Under the pieces are notes generated by a model. The model did not search any database and had not been told where the DNA came from. It saw only the letters and a list, made by a program, of their open reading frames with translations. The position numbers and the translations under genes were made by a program. From Epiperipatus broadwayi (lineage: Eukaryota; Onychophora; Udeonychophora; Euonychophora; Peripatidae): a DNA stretch of 64,000 nucleotides. Each line of letters opens with the position of its first letter. The stretch's first letter is position 1. Where the stretch lies: NCBI GenBank assembly GCA_028023455.1, contig JAQFVV010007210.1, positions 62,001 to 126,000 of the forward strand, in the 5' to 3' direction. Shown piece after piece: positions 54,464 to 64,000 of this stretch.

Positions 54464-55168
54464 CATAACCACCTTCTCTTATGCTTGTGTATAACTGTTG
54501 TTAAATCAGGCAAAACTCACTATATATATTGCCACACCTAGCAAGCTAGAGTAATCACTGACAAAGGCCATAAGCCAGAAACTAGTCTGGGGATATTGGA
54601 TGAGTAGGCACTAGATGGGGATTTTATGCACATGCCTTCTGGCATTCATTGATTACTCTAGCTTGCTGTATGTGGCAATATATATATAGTGAATTTTGCA
54701 TGTTTTAATAACAGTTATACCCAAGCATAAGGAGGTGGTCATGTGATGTTTATTGACATAAAACCAATCCTGCGTAATAGGATAGTGGTGGCTATGGTTA
54801 TTAAAGAACCAAAGACAGCAAATTATATGGGTATTGAACTGGGTTCAGACCCATATGACTATAAGCTAATGGGCTTGGATTGAAAAAATTAAAGTGTTTT
54901 CAGTTTAAGACTCATAGTTTTATAATTAAATGGAGTTAAAAGGTGGTTGCTGGAGGGTTGCATTAGATCTTAAAATCTAGATGCAGTGCTCTCAGATCCA
55001 AGGCTCCTCACTGATGAAGGCCATAAGCCAGAAACTAGTTTGGGGATATTGGATGAGTAGGCACTAGATGGGGATTTTATGCACAAGCCTTCTGGCATTC
55101 ATTGATTATTCTAGCTTGCTGTGTGTGGCAATATATATATATAGTGAGTTTTGCCTGTTTTATACATT
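54464..55168. mobile_element. Family A foldback, older subfamily
   Basis: Starts with CATAACCACCTTC (terminus of the older subfamily) and ends GTGAGTTTTGCCTG. It has a short left arm, then a truncated unit with a mutated hammerhead (54557-54604, CTGACAA), then a full plus-strand unit. It is more diverged from the 456-bp array units than they are from each other. It sits in the same LINE directly beside the array, so the array landed at the edge of this earlier insertion. Confidence 0.7.
54996..55054 (+). ncRNA. Hammerhead ribozyme A, older subfamily
   Basis: ATCCAA and TTGGAT, CTCCTCA, CTGATGA (canonical core base at the variable position), GGC-CATAA-GCC, GAAAC, TAGTT. The cleaved base is T, which a hammerhead tolerates. 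Confidence 0.65.
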
Positions 55169-56760
55169 TCAATTAAGGAATATAGAATCTGGTAAAGTTA
55201 AAAATGGGGTGGTCTAAGGCAGTGATGCCCTATATCATCTATTTTGTTTTTGTTGTATTTGAGAGAAATGGAGAGAGCAATAGAAAGATTAGGAAGATGG
55301 ATAGAGATACCATTAATAGGTAGCAAGGGAGTATATACATTGTCTGGTCTTTTATTTACGGATTTTTTTTTGTGTGCACAGAAAGAAGTGAAGATATGGA
55401 AATTATCCCGAGAACATGCGCAAAGGTAGGTAAAGAGATGGGGATTAAATTTAGGGAAGAATCAAAAGTAATGATGATTAATGCTAGGGAAAGAGAAGAC
55501 AAAGAATTTTTATTGGGGGATAATAAAGTTAAGTGTGGTGAATAGATATAACTATTTGGGAATCATCTTATGTAATCAGAGAAATTGCTTGGATGAATGG
55601 GAGGAAAAAAAAGATAAATGATGCAAAGAAAAGAAAGGGATTAGTAAAGAAATTAATAGTGTTCTCATATAATAAATATGATGTAGCTAGAATTGTATGG
55701 AAGGGAGTGGCAGTAGCAGGGTTAACATATGGTAATGATGCATTATGTCTTAGTAAAGGGGTAATTAGAGTATTTAGAAAAAATACAAAAAGAAGTAGGA
55801 CGTCATGCATTAGATGCAGAAGTGTGGATGGCAAAGGAGGCAATTCAGTGAAAAATGGGATGGTCAAGTTTTTACATGAAAGATGCAAAAAGCAAAATGA
55901 AAATATTCAGTAGATTGCAGTTTATGGATAATAAAAGAACAGTCAAAATAGTATTTAATTGGGTTATGAATAAAGGGCAGTCAACAAGATGGTTGGGGGG
56001 TGGGTAATGTTATATGCAGAGGATTTGGATAAAGACTTTATGTCAGTATATTTATACAAAAGGTGGGATGATTATGTTCGGAGAATTGTTGAGGGTTATG
56101 GTGTTAAGGAATGGGATAGAAGATACTTTAATAAAGAATAGGGAGTTGGAGAAATGAAGAACTAGTATGGAGAGTAAAAAGATTTTAAATATTTATAGAA
56201 GTAAACAGAATATTGGGTACGAGTTAATTTACGATATTAAATATTTATAGAAGTAAACAGAATATTGGGTACGAGTTAATTTACGATAATAGGAATGAAA
56301 GTAGTTTATTATTTAAGTCTTGAACAGGATCTTTAGCGACAAGGGAATACATAAATGGAAAAGTATGGGTGATTTAGTCTACAAGTTGTGTAAGGAAGGT
56401 ATAGAAAATATTAGGTATCTGTTAATCGAATTTAAATGCCTGAAAGCAGAATGGGTACAAATAATGAAGTTGTGGAAGAATAAATATAAACAAAATGATT
56501 ATACAGAAACTGAGTTATTGGTTTTTATGCTGGGATGGGAACAAATAAGGGGATTAGATATAAAGGGCATGGAGATTATGTTGTGGGAATGGGATGGAGC
56601 AGCATCGAAAAGAATATGGGGAAAACTTAGGGCAGACAATGGAAAGGGAAGCTAAAGTGGCTAACAGGTTTCTCTGGGCATAGTGGCTGAGAAAGATTCC
56701 CGACTTCATACAAGGAGCAGTCACAGTGCATCACATCACTTAAAGTAATATGTAGACAAA
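55165..56760 (+). pseudogene. LINE reverse transcriptase, 3' part and C-terminus
   Basis: Continues the gene interrupted at 51042: LRNIESGKVKNGV, then the decayed catalytic-motif region LSGLLFTDFFLCAQ (from an F-A-D-D-type motif), AKVGKEMGIKFREESKV, NRYNYLGIIL, KKINDAKKRKGLVKKLIVF, KYDVARIVWKGVAVAGLTYG, VGRHALDAEVWMAKEAIQ. Near the C-terminus, YKLCKEGIENIR and LLIEFKCLKAEW is a zinc-knuckle-like C-x-H-x-C relic with residues lost. Frames shift many times. The catalytic Asp pair is gone, so it is dead. The 3' end runs out at about 56760. Confidence 0.75.
56185..56288. repeat. 52-bp exact tandem duplication
   Basis: Unit starting TTAAATATTTATAGAAG at 56185 and 56237, inside the LINE; a recent local duplication. 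Confidence 0.95.
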
Positions 56761-56949
56761 GGTCATGTGATATTTATGTTATTTGTAAGTATTAAAAAAA
56801 ATTTACAATTAACTAGATCATCTAGTAATATGACCAGAACATGATAACTTCAGTATAGTTGTCAATGCCTCAAGATAAGGTTATGGTTTAATAGCTTGTT
56901 ATATGTTTGGCTGCTGCCATCATCTGGTTGAATTGTTAAATGTTTATGG

Positions 56950-57080
56950 AAAAATTTCCAAATTTATGTGTATCTTTTCAAATACATTTAACTGTTAGCA
57001 ATAACATACAGGTTAATATAGAAAATATATAGAAAATGTTTGAAGTGATATTATTTATTCTCTCTTCAGATATTGCTCGA
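56950..57080 (-). repeat. Penelope-like 3' end, family D (copy 4)
   Basis: On the minus strand: CTGAAGA at 57063-57069, AGAATAAATAATA, TTCAAAC, TTAACCTGTA, TTGCTAACAG, TGTATTTGAAAAG, in the family D order. The hammerhead is decayed (TTCAAAC for CGAAAC). Confidence 0.5.
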
Positions 57081-57304
57081 CTAATTGGAGAAATCATCCA
57101 TGAGGATTATACTGATAATCATTAAACCGCTAATCTAATCTGTTTAAAAGCAATAGTCATTCAAAATTTAATATATTTATCTATCAGGAACCTACCAATT
57201 TCATTTTTACTTGTGCATATTTTCTTTGCGATACATGCTATTTTGAAAAATTTTGCTCATTATAGTGAAATTTGATTATATATGACATCTGAACAAATTG
57301 GGAC

Positions 57305-57653
57305 ATGTTGAATTCTATCGGTCTCTCTGCATCTGGACGGATCGAAATTCTTATCAACAGCAAATTTCCACCACACGACTTTAAAATTCTTTACAAAGAT
57401 AACATCATAATAATTAACGTAAACTAAGAGGAAAATATCTTCAATGTAATATATGTTTACACCAACAATTCCGATTCCAATTATCTAAAATTAATACATG
57501 ATGCTAGCAACCAATCCTTGGCTGTCGATACTATTGGGTGGCCTCAATATATCTTATGGAGGCCGTTTGTTATTATGACATTATTGCCGTCACCTAATTT
57601 TAGGGAAATCAATCTAATTCTTCATAAAAATTCAACCCTATGTACACCTTGAT
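57305..57653 (+). pseudogene. Unidentified ORF-like relic
   Basis: From an ATG, 116 codons with one in-frame TAA (57422-57424). The residue mix looks protein-like (MLNSIGLSASGRIEI, then WPQYILWRPFVIMTLLPSP) and the DNA is less AT-rich than its neighbours. I cannot assign a family. A decayed viral or transposon gene is possible; so is chance. Confidence 0.3.
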
Positions 57654-60404
57654 TTTTAAATAAAGAGCATTTTAGAAATAATAATTAATCATAATCTCGA
57701 TAAATCTTATCTAACCTTCTATATCAATTAGGAATAAAAATTTCATGTCTTCTCTCAAACAATATTTTATGTGATTTTAAAAAAGTAATAGACTCTTTTG
57801 TATGTAGAAAGGCAATTTCCATAGGCGTAATTCTTCTGTAACTCACAAAGCCAGACAAAAGTACGACATTATTAGGTTTTGAAAAAGTATTGATAATGAG
57901 CAAATCATCAAGCCTAAAAGCTTAATCATTAATAATTAAAGTTTTTTAAAAAAAAAACCAGTAGCAATATTTGTAAAAAAAAAACAACAACATACTTTGC
58001 AATCTGATTAATGTAACCTTTTAAAATTAATCCGTATAAAAATCTGTACAACATGATTGCATCTGTAATCCTTATAATCAAAGCTACATAACGCTATGTA
58101 TCCCAAAGTATTAATAAAGATTATTGTTGAAACATATATATGAATAGCACATATATATGCATATCTTAGTTAAAATTAGTTTTTTTAAAAATTTAAAGTA
58201 TTTTTTATGCATTTAATTATTGTTTATAAAATTAAAAAGGTTAATTAACGGTTTACATTATATGAAAATTGTCTCGTTTCTGTTTTTTTTTTTTTAAATA
58301 GTGATGTGTGGAGTCTATTTTTAAAAATAGGATGACATTTAGAAGCTAAAATGATTTTTCTGCAAGCTAATATTTCTAATGTTAATAATTTTGACTTGCA
58401 TTTGTCCGGTATAATGCTTTTAATTCTATTTTCTTTGCTAAGTTGTAATTGGTTTGTAATTATTGAATGAAATCATTTCATTATTTAGTAATATAAAGTT
58501 CAATAAATATTCTTTTACAAATTAATTAGTGTAATTAAATATTAATAAATAAAATTTGCTTGTGTATATATGTATTCATATATATATGATTAGACTTTTT
58601 TTTTTACTAAATCATGGACTTAAGAAAAAAATAATTATAAATACTCATTATATTCGATTATGTTTCAATCCATGTACACTCTCCCACCACATTCGCATAT
58701 ATATAATCATCTGTATTAAGTAATAAGCTAAAAATGATTCCAGAAATTAGAATAAATAATTAATCTTAAGTGGGCGTTGTATTACTTAACAAATTTAGAA
58801 GAAAGGATTTTGATTTTCTGTCGGATGTTTTGGGTTTGCTGATGCTACAAACAGGTTTTTCAAGTGATGGATAGTCGAATCACCTTCAGATGAGTTATAA
58901 CAGATAAACAGTGCCAAACCGAGAATATCTCCGGATGGATCGTCAAAAGCTATCTACTTTTCTGTCTCTCTCTTTTCTATCTTCAATCATTTAAGTTATC
59001 ATAGGACCCAGTCTCCATGAATCTCTCATGCCTTCTGCCATTTCTCTGTGTATTCTAATAGTAACAATGGGCAGTGTGTTTGTGCAATCATGTTTTTATT
59101 CTTAAATTGCATACACAATGTTTCTGACTCTAATTTCTTATTTCATTTTTTTTTAACCCCAAGCCCTTGAACATTAAAAAAGCAATTATGGAGACAGGTT
59201 CAATAGAGCTGGAAGTCTTATTATAATCGTTATTCACTGTAGTCCAATTATTAATGAGTTCATTTGGAATTGGATTTGAGATAGAGATTTAATCTGGTAA
59301 ACATTGCAAGTTTTCAGAGCCCTATTTCGATCTACCATTTAAGTGAAAGGAATAGAAAAATGACTCTCTAAAAATGAACTGAATCATACAGACTGGCTAG
59401 ATTACCCTGCCCATGCAGATTATGCATTAAACAGTAGACATATATCAGTGGTAGTGATAAAGCAGAAATCAGTCATAGAACTATAAGTAAATATTATAAA
59501 CAAAAACTTTTTTTGTATAAATATAATCTTTTTTAAAAAATATAGGTACATTGAATGTACATTATTCCAAATTCTTCCAGATGGTCAACATTGATGGTTA
59601 AGAATCTGTCAAGAATTTAACATCAATGCAGTTGTTCTTATTGAAACATGTCTTCGAGAGGAAGTAAGTTTACGATGGCTGGAAGGTTTTTGAAGGCAGA
59701 TCAATTAGTGAAAAGAGAATGCATGGTATTGAATTTGATATGAAGTGTAATTCAGTATCTTCACATTTTTAGAATTTCTTATTGTATCAATGAAAAACAT
59801 TTTCGACAGCTCTGTAGCAGCTATTTGAATTAAATTTTCAACTTTTTATTTTAACAAATTAACCCTTATTCTATTTTATATTTCCACAAATTTCAAATTA
59901 TTCTTATAAATGTAAGTTTATAAATGAAAATTACTCTCAAAAATAATATTTCAACTTTGCAAATATGGAAAAAAAGTGATAAATTGGAATATGCAATCAA
60001 AATAACGTTTTGGTTTTCACGATTGCCGTGATTACTGATAAAAATGTTTTACCTACAAAATCAAATTTAATGTAAACTCCATTTTAAAAATCTGTATGAA
60101 TTATTATTAGGACATCATAAAGCAATAAAATTTTGTTTTAAAATTTTAAATTCCAGTTATAAAATTAATTAAAAATGGCAAAAAAAAAAAAATCATTACT
60201 CTGATTATTATAGAGGCATTAATTTTTCTGCCAATCACAATTTCCTGATTTGTTTTATTATTTTCTCATTTTATTTTTTTCTAAAAATACATTTCTTGTA
60301 AATGCAAGCTTATATATAAGTCATGTGACATCTGATTTTTTATTGTTACTATTATTATTTTGCTGTTGGGACTTTGGCTACATTAAATGGCTAAACCTAT
60401 TAAT
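57654..60404. other. AT-rich stretch with one possible hammerhead scrap
   Basis: On the minus strand 58852-58894 reads CTGAAGG, TGAT...ATCA, CTTGAAAAAC: like a hammerhead with the last core A changed to G. Otherwise nothing recognised. Confidence 0.3.
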
Positions 60405-60625
60405 ATATGGAGTATCTGAATTAAGTTCAGGTCCATATGATTTTTTCAGTTGGTGACTTCAAAGACATGCAGATGTCTAAAAGTCTCATTATCTTCTTCT
60501 TGACAATTAACTTTTAGACAAATGCTTAGCCCGAGTTGATTTTTTGAATCTAGTGTCCCAACTCCTCACTGAAGAGACCCATAGGTTGAAACTGGTCTGG
60601 GAATGGGGACAATCCAATATAAAGA
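60405..60625 (+). mobile_element. Family A-related repeat with best-formed hammerhead
   Basis: Keeps the family A landmarks in diverged form: the TATGG-CTGAATTAAGTTCAG-CCATA hairpin near 60407-60440, then the hammerhead. A separate subfamily from the 456-bp array (family letter G for its ribozyme here). Confidence 0.6.
60554..60611 (+). ncRNA. Hammerhead ribozyme motif, family G
   Basis: Helix I: TGTCCC (60554-60559) with GGGACA (60606-60611), and CTCA with TGGG next to the core. Core CTGAAGA (60569-60575). Helix II GACC (60576-60579) with GGTT (60584-60587), four pairs with loop CATA and no extra A. GAAA (60588-60591). Helix III AC with GT and loop TG. Predicted cleavage after C60597. All invariant core bases are present; this is the most textbook-like motif in the window. 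Confidence 0.75.
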
Positions 60626-60769
60626 TGATTTGAATGTCTTCTCTTGTAGTAGCATTTATCATAAAAAATAAATAAAAAGCTTGTTTAAAGCTCACTAGCA
60701 TGTTCTTAATTATATATATACACATTAAAAGCCTAAAGCTAGAGTAAATAATAAACTAATCAAAATTAC

Positions 60770-61040
60770 CCCAAAAGTCACAGCTCAACCAGATTAGCCA
60801 AAGAAAATAAATTCTACTTGCTACAAGCAGACTTCTCAAGTATAAAGGACTACAAGATAATATACTTATATTAAACATTAACTCAAACAATAGTTTAACT
60901 GCAACAAGCAGACCTATCAAGTGTAAAGAATTACAAGATAACATATTTATACTAAACATTACCCACAATTCCACTTACATCCCATATATCCTTAATAATG
61001 TAAAAGAACCTTTAAATAAATCAATTGCTTCATAATCATA
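60770..61040 (-). repeat. Inverted Penelope 3' ends, family E, two tandem pieces
   Basis: Two tandem copies of the family E motif on the minus strand (60815-60845, CTTGAGAAGTCTGC; 60898-60925, CTTGATAGGTCTGC), spaced about 84 bp, preceded on that strand by TAAGTGGAATTGTGGGTAATG. They face the plus-strand copy at 61040-61290. Confidence 0.6.
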
Positions 61041-61290
61041 AAAAGAAAAATTAAAGAATCTTTATTATTAAAAATTTATGATTCTGATGCAATTAATTTA
61101 TTTAAAAATTAATTTAATAGTAATAGTGTATGGAGTGTAAGTGGAATTATGGGTAATGTTTACTATAAATATGTTGTTATCTGATAGTTTTTTACTCTTG
61201 AGAAGTCTGCTTGTAGCAGTGAAATTATAGATTATGTTTGGAGTTTATTTTCTTTGGCTAGTCTGGTTGAGTTGTGAATTTGGGATAATT
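61040..61290 (+). pseudogene. Penelope nuclease C-terminus and 3' end, family E
   Basis: Reads KIKESLLLKIYDSDAINLF, then a stop, then VWSVSGIMGNV: the same C-terminus as the ORF at 21463-22065 with substitutions and a stop. The family E motif (CTTGAGAAGTCTGC...GCAGTGAAAT) follows at 61196-61228, then CTAGTCTGGTTGAG as in the first copy. With the inverted pieces at 60770-61040 it forms a foldback. Confidence 0.7.
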
Positions 61291-62345
61291 TTGATATATA
61301 TTATAGTGATCACCCAGCATATTGTTGATATAGTAAACATGTATTGAATTGTTAAACTTATTTAAAATTCTTTTAAATAGTACTGTTGACTTTTGAATGT
61401 GCATATATGTGCGTGCATTGGGTGAGATATATAAAAGCACCTTACTCGGATTTAATAAACAAATAAAGATAAATAACACATATCATAGAACTTAATTCAT
61501 GCAACATAGTTTAAATTAAAACAAAAGTTTGAAATAATTATTTTTTAAAAAAAAGTTAATTTGATTAGGTTTATAGATAACAGAAAACAATCTGCAAATC
61601 TAGTTTGTATTAATAATTAAACGATAAGAAAAAGGCTTTAATTTATTCTTTAGTTTTTAATTGCCAATGTTTTGTGTATTTTAATTTTTAAAAAATGTAT
61701 AAAAGAATTCATAAAAAAGAGATAAAAAAAATCAGTGTTACTCTGATTTTTGGAAAGATTAGAAGAAACCTTTACTTTAAGAACAATAAGGTGGTTGAAA
61801 AATATACCGCTGGTAGGAAAAATATAGTGCTGGGATTTAGAAGATATTAATCAATCTTGTTAGAAACAGAACATTTTGCTTTACGGATTACACATATTAT
61901 TTGTTAATATAGTCAGAAAATATACATTGTTAATTAATGTAAAGTGGGTTAACTCACCATAATCATGTAGCCAGCTATCATATGAAAATTGGCTGAGTTC
62001 AAATTTAATGCCTTAACCGTAAATCAACTAAAATGCTTATGATGAATGTGAATGCCCCTATTTTTTCTGGATCATCTAAAATAAAACAAGCTGAAAAAAG
62101 AAACATCACAAGTTTTCACTCCATTCTAATTAGTAAAGGAAATTATATATTTTTATTTTTACCATGGTGAGACTATTTCCGTTGGAATTAAAAAAAAAAA
62201 TTAGAAAACACCTTAAGTCATTAAAATTTGATTACTTTATTAGAATTTATTTTGTATGTACTAGTTTCTAAGTTACTTTTATCTATTCATTTTTTATATA
62301 TTTGCTAGTATATGAATATATTTTTAAATGTTTTTGTAAGAGATT
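61291..62345. other. AT-rich stretch, nothing recognised
   Basis: No supportable feature. Confidence 0.3.
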
Positions 62346-62351
62346 AAAGGG

Positions 62352-62392
62352 AACTGGCTCTGAAGAAGACTGCAGGACAGTCGAATCAAGGT
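62352..62392 (+). ncRNA. Hammerhead-like motif
   Basis: CTGAAGA at 62360-62366, extra A, helix II GACTG (62368-62372) with CAGTC (62378-62382), perfect 5 bp with loop CAGGA, then GAATC (GAAA with its last A lost). No clear helix I. Confidence 0.4.
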
Positions 62393-64000
62393 GTGTGTGT
62401 ATATGTACAAATAAAGAGTTTTGCTAAAAAGTGTGCAAAGTGGTTTGGATAAATTGTATTTTAAGATAATTATTCTTAACTGGCTGTGTGTTCATGTGTG
62501 TGTGGATGCATAAGTTAATTATAATCTAAATAAATGGCTATTAGTTTTCAAAATCAAATTGTCAGAGCCATTTAATCTATCAGCTTACTTTTAAATATTC
62601 ACATTAACATTTATCACTTCTGTGTTTATTAAAAGAAAAAATAATAATTAGAGAAAATGTTTAACCATTGGTTAATTGCTGACTATTATCATGAATTGAG
62701 TTGTAGAATTTGAAATTGGTCCATTCAGCATGGAACTGTAATAAGGGCTGAAAATGCATGCTCGTTTATTTAAATTATTTCTGAGTGGGAACTCTATTTT
62801 GAATCACTAGTGTTGATTTTCATCTCGATTAATATCTACTTTATACATGACTCTGTTTAAAGTTACTTTGATTAGTCATATTTAAATATAGTCCCTATAG
62901 GTTACCCACAGGTACAATATATTTGAAAATAATTATGAGATTATATGAAAAAAATCTTGTATAAGATGATAGAATCCCGCAAACATTAATACCAAACCAT
63001 AATGCAAAAATTAGATTACTATTGTAAATATATGAATTAAAATTCTTTTAAATTGTTGATGTCTGAATTTATTTTATTTAATATCTAATGATTATCAAAA
63101 GAGATCTTCTTTTGTTAGGAAATAAAAAGCGTTTTAGTTATAAGTACTTTCAAGAAGTTGATGCTCTGTTTTTTTTATGCAATATTTTTTTTCTGTGGTT
63201 TAGTAGTTGCTTATATTGCACCATGAGTCATTCATATATGAAATTAAAGAAATTTTTGTGAAATATATTAATTCTCCTCATTGAGATATTCTGTAATCAA
63301 CCATCAAGGAGACCTCTTAAAGCTTTCAATAGTTCCCTAACTACAGATTTAGAAAGCCTTTCTGCAGAAGTAGGCTGTCAATGTTTCCATGAAGTCTCAT
63401 TCATTCTGTCAAGATTATAGTATTCTGAAGAACTATTATATGAATAAAAAATCTTTTTATTAAATATTGTATCAGGTTGTTATTAGACCATAGTCAGAGA
63501 AAATTAATAAAATGTTCTATTTTGTTTTGTGGTTAACTGATCGTTTAACACTATTGGGAGATGATGGAGAGAGAGATAAAATAATGGGTTTTTGTAAATT
63601 TGAAATGTGCTGAGTTTTTTTACATTTATATTCAGTTGTTTTTTTACAATTTTTTTTATGCAATTCATAAATCATATTTTACCAGTCTAGATAATATTTA
63701 GTTTTATCAAAATCAATTTTTCAGGAAACAGACAAACAAATAAAAAAAAATATACAAAAACATTTCTCAACCTTCGTTTATATTGGCTGCATCACAAACC
63801 TGGGCTGGAACCTCCATGTTAGTTCACTGATTATTGCAAAGATATCAATGATCAAATTTGAGTCTCGCCTCATCGATGCAATACCAAAATGAGCCCAGTC
63901 ATACATGAGAACTCTACCAGACTATCTAATGACTACCAGTTAGTGGATTGATCACACCATCTACCTCAACAATAAAAGTTAACATATTTAATCATGAACT
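62393..64000. other. AT-rich stretch, nothing recognised
   Basis: The last ~230 bp (63770-64000) are less AT-rich and may be the edge of another feature, but no frame or RNA is recognised. Confidence 0.3.

Noticed and set aside
55568-55913. Overlapping 106-residue ORFs on both strands
   Set aside because: The plus-strand one is part of the decayed LINE C-terminal region; the minus-strand one is its shadow.

Overview
This window is AT-rich, gene-poor, repeat-dense nuclear DNA from an animal. The evidence is Penelope-like elements with GIY-YIG nucleases, several non-LTR retrotransposon (LINE) remnants, a hAT MITE with 8-bp target duplications, LTR-like repeats with TG...CA ends, tRNA-derived retroposons, and a fossil of mitochondrial cytochrome b read with TGA = Trp. 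I found no intact host protein gene. The phylum cannot be fixed from sequence alone; an AT-rich invertebrate is the safest reading.

Layout. 0-4.1 kb: a structured repeat, a cytochrome b NUMT, a hammerhead-bearing repeat, and a decayed Penelope-like element (RT plus GIY-YIG) whose 3' end carries a tRNA-like module and a hammerhead motif. 4.3-13.5 kb: three copies (two direct, one inverted) of a 1.4-2.3 kb LTR-like repeat around a decayed gag/integrase ORF. 13.5-20.3 kb: MITEs and foldbacks, including a clean hAT MITE. 20.8-22.8 kb: a second Penelope-type nuclease ORF and a LINE 3' end. 23.4-34 kb: foldbacks, a tRNA-Gly retroposon with 16-bp target duplication, and a probable solo LTR splitting an older foldback. 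34-46 kb: mostly featureless AT-rich DNA with a LINE C-terminus repeated three times and a tRNA-like triplet. 46.8-57.1 kb: more foldbacks, and a LINE split by a 3.4-kb array of hammerhead-bearing repeats. 57.1-64 kb: sparse, with further Penelope-type ends.

The unifying theme is hammerhead-like self-cleaving motifs. By eye there are about eight unrelated sequence versions, A to I below. Most sit in foldback or tandem repeats that look like Penelope-like terminal repeats or the small non-autonomous elements known as retrozymes. The best case is 51057-54449: a 456-bp unit repeated in two opposed arms, each near-complete unit with a hammerhead, the whole flanked by a 14-bp direct repeat inside a LINE. 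If transcribed, each arm should release unit-length RNAs of about 452-456 nt, and read-through would make a long hairpin. Smaller relatives with 13-bp target duplications at 28442 and 33807 define the same element ends, so the family looks retrotransposed. Two of the hammerhead families (B and D) also carry tRNA-like segments. All ribozyme calls rest on hand-drawn pairing; activity is untested.
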